Assembly (NCBI GenBank): GCA_963746465.1
Contig: CAVVAY010000005.1
Span: 496,001 to 560,000 of the forward strand
Length of the DNA: 64,000 bases
Reading direction: 5' to 3'
From: CAVVAY01 sp963746465
Lineage (GTDB): Bacteria > Actinomycetota > Actinomycetes > JACCUZ01
The position numbers were made by a program, and so were the translations under genes. Positions 9,417 to 19,161 of the stretch are shown here, one piece after another. The notes under the pieces were generated by a model. The model ran no database searches. It was given only the letters and a program-made list of their open reading frames with translations, and had not been told where the DNA came from. Position 1 is the stretch's first letter. Each line of letters begins with the position of its first letter.

Positions 9417-10484
9417 TCAGGCGGCCTTCGCGGGCGAGGTGGGGCGTCGCCGGCTCGACGCCTTGGCCGGTCGCCGCAGCAGCCGAAGGACGGCCGCCTC
9501 GACCATGCCGTGGGTGGCGGGCTGACCGAAGTCGGCCTCCGCCCCGAGCCGCTCCAGGGAGGACGCGACCGTGACGCCGTCGTCGTACAGGTCGATGACG
9601 CGGGGATCGATGTAGGACGAGCGGCAGACCGCGGGGGTGTTGCCGAGGTACTCGGACACCTCCTTGACGACCCTGTTCACGGCTCGCTTGCGAGCGCTCT
9701 CCGAGGTGGGCGCCTGGGTCGAGACCGCCAGCCCGACCGCCATCAGCACCGTGGCGTGCCAGGTGCGGAAGTCCTTCGCGCTCACCTCGGCACCCATCAC
9801 CTCACGCAGATAGCTGTTGATGTCCGAGCTGGTGATGTCGTGCCAGCCGGTGCGGTCCTTGTAGGCCAGCAGCTCCTTGCTCGGGTCGTCCCGCTTGAGC
9901 AGGGCGACCACCACCTTGCGGACGCTGTCGTCGACGACCGACTGCACCCGGTGCTTGCCGCTCTTGGCGATGTAGTCGAACACGACCATGTCGCCACTCA
10001 CCTTGACGTGCTTGCGCCGCATAGTCGCGAGGCCGAAGGTGCCGTTCTCCTCGGCGTAGGACTCGCCGCCGACGCGGAAGAACCCGAGGTCGAGCAGCCG
10101 GAACGCGGCCGCGAGCACACGCTGCTTGGTCAGGCCGCGCTGGTCCAGGTGCGCGGCGACCGTCAGCCGGGCCGGGGGGAGCCGCTTGGCGAAGGTGAGG
10201 ACCCTCTGGTGCTTCTCCGCGTCACGCTGTATCCGCCACTCGTCGTGGTAGCGGTACTGCCGGCGCCCCGCGGCGTCGGTGCCGGTCGCCTGGATGTGTC
10301 CGCGCGGGTGGGCGCAGATCCAGACGTCGTTCCAGGCGGGCGGGATCACCAGGTCGGCGATGCGCTGCAGGACCACAGGGTCGTCGACCTTCCGGCCGTC
10401 GGACCACAGGTAGGAGAAGCCGCGACCGCGACGCACCCGTGCGATGCCCGGCCCGGCGCAGTCGACCCGGCGAAGCCGCGCCAC
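9417..10484 (-). CDS. DNA topoisomerase IB (poxvirus-type)
   Basis: This 355-residue type IB topoisomerase relaxes supercoils through a 3'-phosphotyrosine intermediate. The N-terminal domain (DPVVLQRIADLVIPPAWNDVWIC) precedes the catalytic core. Core motifs are FFRVGGESYAEENGTFGL, a KSGK lysine motif near residue 174-177, KDFRTWHAT (Arg240, His243) and CRSSYIDPRVI with catalytic Tyr291. Length is typical of the bacterial enzymes. The C-terminus is a basic, Ala/Arg-rich tail. The GTG start is taken from the family N-terminus. Confidence 0.95.
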   Translation of the reverse strand: MARLRRVDCAGPGIARVRRGRGFSYLWSDGRKVDDPVVLQRIADLVIPPAWNDVWICAHPRGHIQATGTDAAGRRQYRYHDEWRIQRDAEKHQRVLTFAKRLPPARLTVAAHLDQRGLTKQRVLAAAFRLLDLGFFRVGGESYAEENGTFGLATMRRKHVKVSGDMVVFDYIAKSGKHRVQSVVDDSVRKVVVALLKRDDPSKELLAYKDRTGWHDITSSDINSYLREVMGAEVSAKDFRTWHATVLMAVGLAVSTQAPTSESARKRAVNRVVKEVSEYLGNTPAVCRSSYIDPRVIDLYDDGVTVASSLERLGAEADFGQPATHGMVEAAVLRLLRRPAKASSRRRPTSPAKAA

Positions 10485-10507
10485 CGTCGTCTCCCCCGTA
10501 GGCCGGG

Positions 10508-10810
10508 TCAGGCCCGGTGACCGTTGGTGGCGCCCGCGCCGTTGGTGCTGTGCTCGCTGCTGTCGCTGCCGAGCCAGGACGGCTTCTTGTCGCCGAGCTT
10601 GTCGCCCAGGGTGTCCGCGGCCTTGTCCTTGGCGGTCGTCAGGACGTCACCGGCCTGGTGCTGCAGCGACGACGCGGTCGACTGGACGGTCGGGTTGGCC
10701 ATGAACGACCGGGTGGCCTGGCGGATCTGCTCGTACCGCGCTCGGCCCGCTCGCGAGCCGAGCACGTAGCCGGTGGCGAAGCCGGTGAGGAAGGTGGCCT
10801 TGCTGCGCAT
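10508..10810 (-). CDS. YtxH-like small membrane-associated protein
   Basis: This 100-residue protein has a short hydrophobic N-terminus containing GYVLGSRAGRARYEQI, followed by an amphipathic helical region and a hydrophilic low-complexity tail. This resembles YtxH/GvpG-like envelope stress proteins of unknown function. A paralogue with the same N-terminal motif (GYVLGTRAGRERYEQL) lies at 41810-42040. It is 23 nt upstream of the topoisomerase gene on the same strand, so they may be co-transcribed. Confidence 0.75.
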   Translation of the reverse strand: MRSKATFLTGFATGYVLGSRAGRARYEQIRQATRSFMANPTVQSTASSLQHQAGDVLTTAKDKAADTLGDKLGDKKPSWLGSDSSEHSTNGAGATNGHRA

Positions 10811-10920
10811 GGTTGCTCCGGAATCTGCGTCGGTGGCGGTCGCGGCGCCCCTACCCCGGCCCGTGCACCCGACACCTTGCGATAACCTGTCTGAGGTCGG
10901 CCGGACCTGGTCCGGCCCCT

Positions 10921-10993
10921 TCCCGCATAGCTCAATTGGCAGAGCGGCCGGCTGTTAACCGGCAGGTTTCTGGTTCGAGTCCAGATGCGGGAG
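10921..10993 (+). tRNA. tRNA-Asn (GTT)
   Basis: Acceptor stem TCCCGCA (10921-10927) pairs with TGCGGGA (10986-10992), and the discriminator is G. The anticodon stem GCCGG/CCGGC encloses loop CTGTTAA, giving anticodon GTT. T-loop TTCGAGT is present. The 3' CCA is not encoded. A TAACCT at 10883-10888 could be its -10. Confidence 0.96.
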
Positions 10994-11002
10994 CTCCCGC
11001 CA

Positions 11003-11079
11003 GGGGTGGTAGCTCAGCCGGTTAGAGCAGGGGACTCATAATCCCTGGGTCGCGGGTTCGAGTCCCGCCCGCCCCACCA
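11003..11079 (+). tRNA. tRNA-Met (CAT), CCA encoded
   Basis: Acceptor GGGGTGG (11003-11009) pairs with CCGCCCC (11069-11075), with one G-T pair. Discriminator A and an encoded CCA follow. The anticodon loop is CTCATAA, giving CAT. The acceptor ends in G-C pairing, so this is not the initiator tRNA; elongator Met is most likely, and an Ile2 tRNA needing lysidine is the alternative. It lies 9 nt after tRNA-Asn. Confidence 0.93.
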
Positions 11080-11118
11080 CCTGCCATCGGTCGGGCCCTC
11101 GCCTTAGCGGTTATTTCG

Positions 11119-11227
11119 GACTAGGGCCCTGTGATCGTTTGGGAAGGGAAACGCCGTCTTCAGGTGCAGCGAGGGGGCCTAGTCGGGTCATGGCGGCGAC
11201 GGTTTCCTGCTCGGTAGGTTTCCGAGC
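11119..11227 (+). ncRNA. Candidate structured leader upstream of the propeller gene
   Basis: In the 186-nt gap after tRNA-Met, GACTAGGGCCC (11119-11129) pairs with GGGCCTAGTC (11175-11184) with one bulge, enclosing a purine-rich loop. A second hairpin, GCTCGG/CCGAGC, sits at 11209-11227. They precede the exported beta-propeller gene by about 40-150 nt. I could not match it to a named riboswitch class, so it may only be a leader hairpin or part of tRNA termination. Confidence 0.3.
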
Positions 11228-11265
11228 ACGGACTGGGTCAAGGGACCCGGCGGGGGGAGTCGGTC

Positions 11266-13576
11266 GTGTCTTTGCGGCGTGTGTCAGTGGTATTGGCCGT
11301 CGGAGTCTCAGTGGTTGCTCTCGGCGTCGTGTCACCACCGGCAGGGGCCGCCTCTTCCTCTGTGCGCGTTCTGGACACCTCGTCAACCGGAACCGTGTCG
11401 AACGCCGGCGTGGCCAGCAACGGCGCGCTTTCTGCCAACGGCCGCATCCTGGTCTTCACCTCGACGTCGACGAATCTGGTGTCCCCGAGCCCGGGCGGCA
11501 CCCACGTGTACGCGAAGGACCTGGTCACCGGCAGCGTCACCCTCGTCTCCGCGAGCGCGACGGGCACAGCCGCCAACGGCACCCGCTCGGGCAACACGCC
11601 GGAGGTCTCGGCGAACGGCCGGTTCGTGACCTTCAGCTCCGATGGGACCAATCTGTCCCCGCAGGACACCAGTGATGACCTCGACCTCTACGTGAAGGAC
11701 CTCCGACAGGCGGCGTCCGCCTCGTGTCCACGAACGCCGCTGGCCAGAAGGCGCTGGGCGACGCGGCCGGCTTCAACGAGAAGACGCTCGGCTACTCGCC
11801 GGTGAGCGACGACGGCGACACGGTCGTGTTCGCATCCCTGGCCACGAACCTCGTGCCCACCCATCCGTCCTACGGGACACCGTGCGACGGAGAGATCGGC
11901 TCCTGCTCCTACGAGATCTATGTGAAGGACCTGGGCAGCGGGGCGGTCCGCGCCCTGGCTCCGGTCGACGGCTCCACGAGCCTTCTGAGCTTCCCGCCGA
12001 GATACGCGCTCGACGCCGACGGCTCCACCGTGGTCTTCGAGGCCCCCGACCACCTGGCGCCGATCCCGCCAGACATGGCCGGACGCTCCGGCTACCTGTA
12101 CGCGCAGGAGCTCGACGGGGGCAGCCCGGTCCTGATGCCCTACGGGTTCATCGGACCTTCCATCACCCCGGACGGTTCGGTCGTCGTCTACGAAGGCGTC
12201 CGTGCCACGGCAGGCAACGCTGCCGAGGTCGGCATCTTCGCGGCCGACCCCACGACCGGTCAGTCGCTGCCGGACGTCATCGCCCGCCCCGCCACCTCGG
12301 GATACCTTGCCGGGGCCGCGGTGAGCGGCGACGGCCGGTATGTGACGTTCTACACGGGCCTGAGCCTGGATGCGCAGGACACCAACGACAGCAACGACGG
12401 GTACGTCGTCGACCGGGTGACCGGCCAGACCCGGCTGGCCCGACCAGGTCCGACGGCTCGGCCCTGGTCGAGGGCGGCTATCCCGTGCGGCCGATCGACG
12501 GCTCGACCGTCGTCTTCTCGGCCTACGCCGCGGACGTCGTGCCTGGGCTTCCGCCGGCTGGGTTCACATACCGCCTCTACGAGAAGACGTTCGGCTCCGC
12601 GGACACCACAGCGCCGGGGATCACGCTGGTCACACCGGCCGAGGGCGCGACCTACGACCTGGCGGAGCCGGTGGTCGCGAGCTACTCGTGCAGCGACGAC
12701 GTGGCCGTGGCGACATGTGCGGGTGACGTCGCCGACGGTGCCGCGATCCCGACCAGCACTCCGGGTGCGGGCTCGTTCACGGTCGACGCCACCGACGCCA
12801 CCGGCAACGCCGCCAACGTGACCCGTGCGTACACCGTGAGCTCGCGGATCGCCGCGGGCCTCGGGTTCACCGGGCAGGTCACAGGCGTCCCGGCCGGCTG
12901 GAACGTCGAGGTCACCGACGCCGCCGACCCCGCCGACGGCGTGCGGGTGACCGTCACCGGCACCGGGTCGGGACAGGTGACGATCTCGGCCTGTGGAGGC
13001 TTCACCGTCAAGTTGGGTGCCGGCGCCTCGGCGACCCTGACCTGCGGCAGCGTGATCGCGAAGGTCCACTCCGGCACCCTGCAAATCGTCACTCCGTCCG
13101 GTACGACGGTGGTCGACCTCGACGCTGGAGACATGGCCGAGGTCGAGGACACCGGCGCCGTCCAGAACCTGGGCTCCTCCTCTGTGGTGGTGGCGACCGG
13201 TGGGACCACGGTCAGCGTGCCCGGCGGCCAGAACGCCGCGTACCGGATGGTCGGCTTCACGGCACCCGTCGACATGGGCGGCGTGATCAACACCGTCAAG
13301 GGAGGCTCCACCGTGCCGATCCGGTTCGAGGCGTTCTACGGGACCGTCGAGATCACCGATCCCGCCGTGGTCGAGATCGCCTCGGCGGTGACCCAGTGCG
13401 GCACGGGCACCGTGGACGCGATCGAGGAGGTGCTCACCAGCGGGTCGACTCAGCTGCGCTACCAGGACGGCCACTTCGCCTTGAACTGGAAGACACCCAA
13501 GGCCGCCAACACCTGCCGCACCTTCGAGGCTTCCGCCGGGTCCGCCGAGCTGAAGGCAGTCTTCCGGCTCAAGTGA
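11266..13576 (+). pseudogene. Exported TolB-like beta-propeller / PxKF protein, two frameshifts
   Basis: Joining three frames gives a ~770-residue exported protein. It has an N-terminal signal peptide ending near AGA-AS, then a TolB-type propeller with repeated blade motifs (VSANGRFVTFSSDGTNL, VSDDGDTVVFASLATNL, VSGDGRYVTFYTG). An Ig/PKD-like region follows from DTTAPGITLVTPAEG. A C-terminal PxKF-like module (VINTVKGGSTVPIRFEA) ends it. The frame changes at ~11704 and again at ~12442, each time as if one G were missing from a CCGGAC-type context. Restoring one base at each point makes the length divisible by three. The GTG at 11266 has a GGGGGGAG ribosome site. It is either decayed, or intact with two assembly errors. 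Confidence 0.8.
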
Positions 13577-13713
13577 CCGCTGCCCAGGTGCGCAGCGCGG
13601 CATCGTGGTCGGCCCTCGACGCCGCTTTCCTGCGGGTTTGCACCGGGTGGTCGGCCGCGTGCCTCAGGAGCATGCTCGTAGCGATGCTGCCGGCCCGATG
13701 GAGATGAGGCGAC

Positions 13714-15114
13714 ATGGTCACCAGGCTGGGACCCGACGACCCCCGCTACGACGAGGCTCGCGTGCTGCACAACGGGATGATCGACCGCAGGCCGGCGGTG
13801 ATCCTGCAGTGCGCAGATGCCGACGAGGTCGCCGCGGCCCTTGACGAGGCGCAGCGGTCCGGCATGGAGCTGTCGATCCGGGCCGGCGGTCACTCGGTGG
13901 CCGGGATGTCGACCAACGACGACGGCATGGTGATCGACGTCCGTCCGATGAAGAGCATCGTCGTCGACCCCGCGGCGCGGCGGGCGAAGGTCGGCGCCGG
14001 CGTCACGTGGGGCGAGTTCGACGCCGCATCACAGCAGCACGGGCTGGCCACCACCGGTGGCCGGGTCTCGACGACAGGCGTCGCCGGGTTCACTCTCGGG
14101 GGCGGGTCCGGCTGGATCGAGCGTTCGTTCGGGCTCGCCTGCGACAACCTGACGTCGGTCGACCTGGTGACTGCCGACGGCCGCCAGATCACTGCCAGCC
14201 CGCACGAGCACCCGGACCTGTTCTGGGCGCTGCATGGAGGCGGCGGGAACTTCGGGGTCGTCACGGCGTTGGAGTTCGAGATGCACCCTCTCGGCCCGGA
14301 GGTGCTGGCCGGGCTTGCGATGTGGCCGGCCGAGCAGGCCCGGGAGATCGCGCGGGTCTACCGGGACTGGGCCGAGGGCGCTCCGGACGCGCTGGGCTCG
14401 GGGCTCGTGCTGTTGACCGGGCCCCCCGAGGAGTTCGTGCCGGAACACCTGCAGGGGCAGCCGGTCCTCGGCCTCGCGTTCCTGTGGGCGGGTGAGACCG
14501 GGGACGGCTTGCAGTTCCTGGAGCCGATCCGGGCGACCCGGCCGGCGGTGGACCTGATCGCTCCGATGCCGTACGCCGACTTCCAGTCGATGATCGACGA
14601 CCCGCCGGGCTTCCGGAACTGGTGGAGCGCGGACTACCACGACGCGTTCCCCGATCCCGCGGTGGAGACCTTCGTGACCTTCGGGCTGGACCGACCCTCC
14701 CCGTTGAGCCAGCAGCTGCTCCTGCCGTGGGGCGGCGCAGTGGCCCGCGTGGCCGAGGACGCCACACCGATGGCCCACCGGGACGCGGCCTGGATCACGC
14801 ATCCGTTCGCGGTGTGGGAGGACGCCGCCGACGACCAGGCCAACATCGCCTGGGGCAAGGCCTTCCGTGACCAGATCGCCGAGCACACCAACGGCGGGGT
14901 CTACCTCAACTTCATCGGCAACGAGGGCCAAGAAAGAGTCCGGGCCGCCTTCGGCGAGCAGAAGTATGCGCGGCTGGCCGGCATCAAGGCGGAGTACGAC
15001 CCTCGGAACCTCTTCCGCAACAACCAGAACATCCTCCCCGCCGCCGTGACACTTCCCGCGGCGCGTACCGAGGCGGCGATCGACGTCGGCACGGACACCA
15101 CCGCCGCACGGTAG
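13714..15114 (+). CDS. FAD-binding oxidoreductase of the berberine-bridge (BBE) type
   Basis: This 466-residue flavoprotein has a PCMH/FAD_binding_4 domain (~25-200) with the covalent FAD histidine His60 in RAGGHS, and a C-terminal BBE motif DPRNLFRNNQNI. In bicovalent relatives a cysteine follows a GR motif; here that segment is GRVSTTGVAG with Ser119, so flavin attachment through His alone is expected. There is no signal peptide. Family members oxidise sugars, alkaloids or polyketides, and the substrate cannot be told here. It starts at ATG 13714 after a purine-rich GATGAGG site. No obvious pathway neighbours. Confidence 0.9.
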   Translation: MVTRLGPDDPRYDEARVLHNGMIDRRPAVILQCADADEVAAALDEAQRSGMELSIRAGGHSVAGMSTNDDGMVIDVRPMKSIVVDPAARRAKVGAGVTWGEFDAASQQHGLATTGGRVSTTGVAGFTLGGGSGWIERSFGLACDNLTSVDLVTADGRQITASPHEHPDLFWALHGGGGNFGVVTALEFEMHPLGPEVLAGLAMWPAEQAREIARVYRDWAEGAPDALGSGLVLLTGPPEEFVPEHLQGQPVLGLAFLWAGETGDGLQFLEPIRATRPAVDLIAPMPYADFQSMIDDPPGFRNWWSADYHDAFPDPAVETFVTFGLDRPSPLSQQLLLPWGGAVARVAEDATPMAHRDAAWITHPFAVWEDAADDQANIAWGKAFRDQIAEHTNGGVYLNFIGNEGQERVRAAFGEQKYARLAGIKAEYDPRNLFRNNQNILPAAVTLPAARTEAAIDVGTDTTAAR

Positions 15115-15320
15115 GTACCGGTCGCGGCGGTCCCGCGCGGTGGCCGGGTCGGCCCGACGTCCGCTGCCGGTGGATTCCTACGACGCTGCCCCAAAATCAG
15201 GCAAAATTCTGCCTCCCGGTGATTACCTGAGGTGGAATGTGTGGTTTTCTCCAGGTTTGTGCGTCCGCAGCGACCGCTGGATCGGACGTGCCCGCGATGT
15301 CACTTCCTGGAGGATCCCTC

Positions 15321-17108
15321 GTGAGTCGACGCATTCTCGGCGCGATCGGCGGGGCGGCCACCGTCGCCCTGCTGGCTGCCGCCGTCCAGACACCCGCCCA
15401 CGCCGCCGAGCCGGCAGACCAGGCCGACTCGGCGTCGGCAGCCACCCGCTCCGACGACCGCTATGACCCGGTCGCCGCGGAGCGACGCGAGCTGAACCAG
15501 AAGGCCGTCGAGCAGGTGCTGGGTGGCGACCGACAGGTCGAGAGCCGCGGGGGCTCCCGGGCCGTCAAGGTCGCCCCCGGGCAGTGGGCCCAGTACGGCC
15601 TGCAGTCCAGCGACAACATCTTCTCGATGCTCGTCGAGTTCGGCGACCAGAAGGACCCCCGGTTCCCGACGGCTCCGGCCGGACCGAAGCACAACACCAT
15701 CCCGCAGCCGAACCGCGCCGTCGACAACACGACGTACTGGCTGCCGGACTTCAACCGCCAGCACTTCCTCGACATGTTCTTCGACGAGAGCGGCGGCGAG
15801 TCGTTCAAGGACGTCTATGAGGAGCTGTCGAGCGGTCGCTACACCATCGACGGCGACGTCAGCGACTGGGTGACGGTGCCCTACAACGAGGCCAGCTACG
15901 GCGAGACCGAGAGCCAGGCCGACATGACGCGGTTCATCCAGGACGGCGCCAACGCCTGGTACGCGCAGCAGAAGGCCGCCGGCAAGTCCGACGACCAGAT
16001 CAAGACCTACCTGGCCAGCTTCGACAAGTGGGACCGAAACGACTACGACAAGGACGGCGACTTCGCCGAGCCGGACGGCTACATCGACCACTACCAGCAG
16101 ATCCACGCCGGTGAGGACGAGTCTGCGGGTGCGCCGACCTGGGCGATATGGGCCCACCGCTGGTCGGTCGGGCAGTCCGGCCGCGGCACCACCGGCCCGG
16201 CGTACAACAAGTACGGCGGTGTCCAGATCGGCAACACCGACATGTGGATCCGCGACTACACCACCGAGCCGGAGAACGGCGGGCTCGGCGTCTTCGCCCA
16301 CGAGTTCGCGCACGACCTCGGGCTGCCGGACCTCTACGACACCAGCGGCGGCGAGAACGGCACCGGCTTCTGGACGCTGATGAGCTCGGGCTCCTGGATG
16401 GGACACGGCGCGGACACCATCGGCACCACCCCGGACCACATGGGTGCGTGGGAGAAGCTGCAGCTCGGCTGGCTCGACTACGACACGGCAACCGCCGGCG
16501 AGACCTCCACGCACAAGCTCGGCCCGTCCTACCACGCGACGAAGAAGCAGCAGGCCCTCGTCGTGGCACTGCCTGCGGACGCCAAGGGCAAGGCGCGGTA
16601 CTACATCGCCGAGAACCGTCAGTACCTCGGCTACGACCGGACCCTGCAGGAGGGGCCGTACAACTTCGGCTGGACCCTGACCAAGCCGGACCTGGTCGAG
16701 CACTTCCCCTACCAGGACGGGCTGCTGGTCACCTACTGGAACACCGCGGTCAGCAACAACAACACGAAGACCCACCCGGGCACCGGCCTGATCCTGCCGG
16801 TGGACGCGCGAGCGAAGGCCCTTTCCTGGTCCGACGGCGTGGTGGCACGCAACCGGATCCAGACCTTCGACTCGTCGTTCGGCCTGGAGCAGACTGACCC
16901 CATCAGCCTGCACCGCGAGACAGCGACCGGTATGACGACGCTGGACGTCCCCGCACAGGCGGCGGTTCCTGTCTTCGACGACACCGACCCGAACGCCTAC
17001 TACGACCCGGCGAACCCGATGGGCAGCGTCAAGGTCGCAGGCACCGGCACGACCATCCGGGTCATCCAGAGCAACCGCAACGGGATGATGACGGTTCGGG
17101 TGAACTGA
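15321..17108 (+). CDS. Exported M6-family metalloprotease (immune inhibitor A-like)
   Basis: This 595-residue zinc protease precursor has a Sec signal peptide ending AHA-AEP near residue 31, a propeptide-like region, and the catalytic HEFAH with His327, Glu328 and His331, followed by a Met-turn-like LMSSGSWM. Aspartate-rich KDGDFAEPDGY resembles a calcium site. It is shorter than Bacillus InhA (about 790 residues) and I see no C-terminal carbohydrate-binding or PKD module. GTG 15321 is chosen because GGAGG lies 7 nt before it; an in-frame ATG at 15297 is possible. The 206 bp upstream include an unusually A/T-rich patch near 15190-15250 that could hold its promoter. Confidence 0.93.
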   Translation: MSRRILGAIGGAATVALLAAAVQTPAHAAEPADQADSASAATRSDDRYDPVAAERRELNQKAVEQVLGGDRQVESRGGSRAVKVAPGQWAQYGLQSSDNIFSMLVEFGDQKDPRFPTAPAGPKHNTIPQPNRAVDNTTYWLPDFNRQHFLDMFFDESGGESFKDVYEELSSGRYTIDGDVSDWVTVPYNEASYGETESQADMTRFIQDGANAWYAQQKAAGKSDDQIKTYLASFDKWDRNDYDKDGDFAEPDGYIDHYQQIHAGEDESAGAPTWAIWAHRWSVGQSGRGTTGPAYNKYGGVQIGNTDMWIRDYTTEPENGGLGVFAHEFAHDLGLPDLYDTSGGENGTGFWTLMSSGSWMGHGADTIGTTPDHMGAWEKLQLGWLDYDTATAGETSTHKLGPSYHATKKQQALVVALPADAKGKARYYIAENRQYLGYDRTLQEGPYNFGWTLTKPDLVEHFPYQDGLLVTYWNTAVSNNNTKTHPGTGLILPVDARAKALSWSDGVVARNRIQTFDSSFGLEQTDPISLHRETATGMTTLDVPAQAAVPVFDDTDPNAYYDPANPMGSVKVAGTGTTIRVIQSNRNGMMTVRVN

Positions 17109-17133
17109 CGCCGAAGCGCCACCGCTTCACCTC

Positions 17134-17167
17134 GAGGGCCGGGCACCGTAGTCGGTGCCCGGCCCTC
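17134..17167 (+). terminator. Strong hairpin after the M6 protease
   Basis: A perfect 15-bp stem (arms 17134-17148 and 17153-17167) with a TAGT loop lies 26 nt after the stop codon. There is no T-run, as is usual for high-GC actinobacterial terminators. Confidence 0.75.
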
Positions 17168-17248
17168 CGGGCGCCATCCCTTCCGCTGGGCGGTCCTCCG
17201 GGTGTTAGGTGTGGCCAGCACTCGGGGCCAAGAGACGGAGGGTGGACT

Positions 17249-18424
17249 GTGCGCGCATCCAGGACACGGCGGCGGGGCTCCCTCGTCGCGCTCACGGGGG
17301 TCACGGCACTGCTGGGCACGGCGCTGCTGGCCGGCCCGGCCTCGGCGGCACCTGCGCCCGGCACCGGCACACCGCTGACCGTGATGACGCGCAACCTGTA
17401 CCTGGGCGGTGACATCACCCGACCCTTGCGCGCGACCGCCGGGTTGAGCGGCATCCCGGCACTGATGGCGTTCGGCAAGGAGAACCACGTCCTTCGGTCG
17501 ATCGTCGACCGCACCGACTTCCCGGCTCGCAGCACCGCGCTCGCCGCAGAGATCGCCACCCACGAGCCCGACGTCGTCGGGTTGCAGGAGGTGGCGCTGT
17601 GGCGGCACGGACCGATGCAGCTCGACCAGATCGGAGTCGCCAACGCCGAGACGGTCGACTACGACTTCCTGCAGATCCTGATGACCGACCTCGCCGAGCT
17701 CGGTGCCGACTACACCGTCGCCGCGCGGCAGGTGGAGTCCGACGTCGAGGGGCCGGCGTTCGCCGTCGCGCCGTCGCCGGCCGACCCGAGCGCCCGCGAC
17801 GTACGGCTGACCATGCGCGACGTGTTGCTCGTGAAGACCGGCAGGGTCAAGGTCGAGGACAGTGGCAGCCAGCAGTACGCCGCCCGGATCGTGTTCACCC
17901 TCGCCGGCGCGACGTTCTCCTTCATCCGCGGCTACACCTGGGCCGACGTGAAGGTCGGCGCCAAGCGGCTGCGCGTCATCAACACCCACCTGGAGTCACA
18001 GACGTCGGGCATCGCCCTCGCGCAGGCGGCGGAGCTGCTGTCCGGACCGGCGAAGGTGACAGGGCGGCCGGTGGTCGTCGTCTGCGACTGCAACTCCGAC
18101 CCGCTGGACGACTCGACCAAGCCGCCGGACCCGACTCCGCACTGGGGCCCCTACCGGCTGCTCACCGGCCCGGGTGGCTTGCACGACGAGTGGCTGCAGT
18201 GGTCGCGGACCGACCCGGGCAACACCTCCGGGCTCAGCGAGCTGGTCAACGACCCGACCGCGGCCGCCATCGACCACCGGATCGACCTTGTCCTGGCTCG
18301 CGGCGCGGACGGCTCGCCGCTGCGGGTGGACCGGGCCCAGGTCGTGGGCACCGAACCGGCCCAGCGGGTCGGTGCGCTGTGGCCCTCCGACCACGCCGGC
18401 GTGGTGGTGCGGCTGCGCCCCTAG
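17249..18424 (+). CDS. Exported endonuclease/exonuclease/phosphatase-fold hydrolase
   Basis: This 391-residue precursor has a signal peptide ending ASA-APA near residue 32 and an EEP domain. Motifs are MTRNLYLGGD (metal/phosphate Asn), VVGLQEVALW (metal Glu), NTHLES, CDCNSDP and WPSDHAGV with the catalytic His. The usual GDxN is CDCN here; the Asp and Asn are kept. Family members are phosphodiesterases or phosphomonoesterases acting on nucleic acid, phospholipid or inositol phosphates. Export suggests scavenging or sphingomyelinase-like activity. GGAGG lies just before the GTG. Confidence 0.9.
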   Translation: MRASRTRRRGSLVALTGVTALLGTALLAGPASAAPAPGTGTPLTVMTRNLYLGGDITRPLRATAGLSGIPALMAFGKENHVLRSIVDRTDFPARSTALAAEIATHEPDVVGLQEVALWRHGPMQLDQIGVANAETVDYDFLQILMTDLAELGADYTVAARQVESDVEGPAFAVAPSPADPSARDVRLTMRDVLLVKTGRVKVEDSGSQQYAARIVFTLAGATFSFIRGYTWADVKVGAKRLRVINTHLESQTSGIALAQAAELLSGPAKVTGRPVVVVCDCNSDPLDDSTKPPDPTPHWGPYRLLTGPGGLHDEWLQWSRTDPGNTSGLSELVNDPTAAAIDHRIDLVLARGADGSPLRVDRAQVVGTEPAQRVGALWPSDHAGVVVRLRP

Positions 18425-18662
18425 GACCTACGCGTGCGTGTGGGGGCGCGACGGTCCGGAACGCATCTTCGGAATCCGTCGTGCGAAAGCCCAGGTGGTG
18501 CGGGCGAAAGCGGCGAACTGCCAGGCTGGGCAACGGATTCCTTGGTCTACGGATCTCGTCGCCCCGGCATCTTCCGCCGGCGGCGCGGCGGGGTTACCCT
18601 CAGGGCCACGCTGAAGCAGATGGCGACCAGCTTTCCGCCGTACAACCCCCCATGGTGGACAG

Positions 18663-19046
18663 ATGATCAGTCTTCTCGAGCCCCAACGCGTCGGCCCGCA
18701 CACTGTCGTCGGCGTGACCGGCGAGCTGGACGTCGCCACGGCCCCGACCATGCGCGACATCCTGCTCGGCCAGCTGAACCGTGGCGTCGACAGCCTCGTG
18801 GTCGACCTGCGGGGTGTGACCTTCATCGACTCCACCGGCGTCGGGAGCCTGCTGCGCATCCACCACCGGCAGGGGCTGCTCGGGGGCAAGGTGCACTTCG
18901 TGGCCGACCACGCCGCCGTGCTGCGGGTGCTCGACCTGATGCACCTGACCCGCCGGCTGCACGTCACCGCGACGGTGGCGGACATCGCCACCTGCTGCCC
19001 GCCCACGCCGGCCGTCGACCTGCGGCCGCGGCTCGCCTCCCGCTGA
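18663..19046 (+). CDS. STAS-domain anti-sigma factor antagonist
   Basis: This is a 127-residue single-domain STAS protein of the SpoIIAA/RsbV type. The phosphorylatable serine lies in FIDSTGVGSLL (about residue 58). The N-terminal strand VVGVTGELDVATAP is characteristic. Such proteins bind and release anti-sigma kinases to free stress sigma factors. No anti-sigma kinase or sigma gene adjoins it, so its partner is elsewhere. The C-terminus carries a Cys-Cys pair and a Pro/Arg tail. Confidence 0.88.
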   Translation: MISLLEPQRVGPHTVVGVTGELDVATAPTMRDILLGQLNRGVDSLVVDLRGVTFIDSTGVGSLLRIHHRQGLLGGKVHFVADHAAVLRVLDLMHLTRRLHVTATVADIATCCPPTPAVDLRPRLASR

Positions 19047-19161
19047 CCCTGCTGCACAGGGTGACGGTCGGGCGCGAGGGAACCGCCCGATTTCGCAGAT
19101 CCGCCACGCAGAGTCACGTCCCCGCCCTAGCCTGGGAGTCGCCGGCCGCAGGAGAGGGAGC

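Noticed and set aside
11119..11227. Cyclic di-GMP or cyclic di-AMP riboswitch
   Set aside because: The conserved core sequences of those classes are not present; only unclassified stems can be supported.
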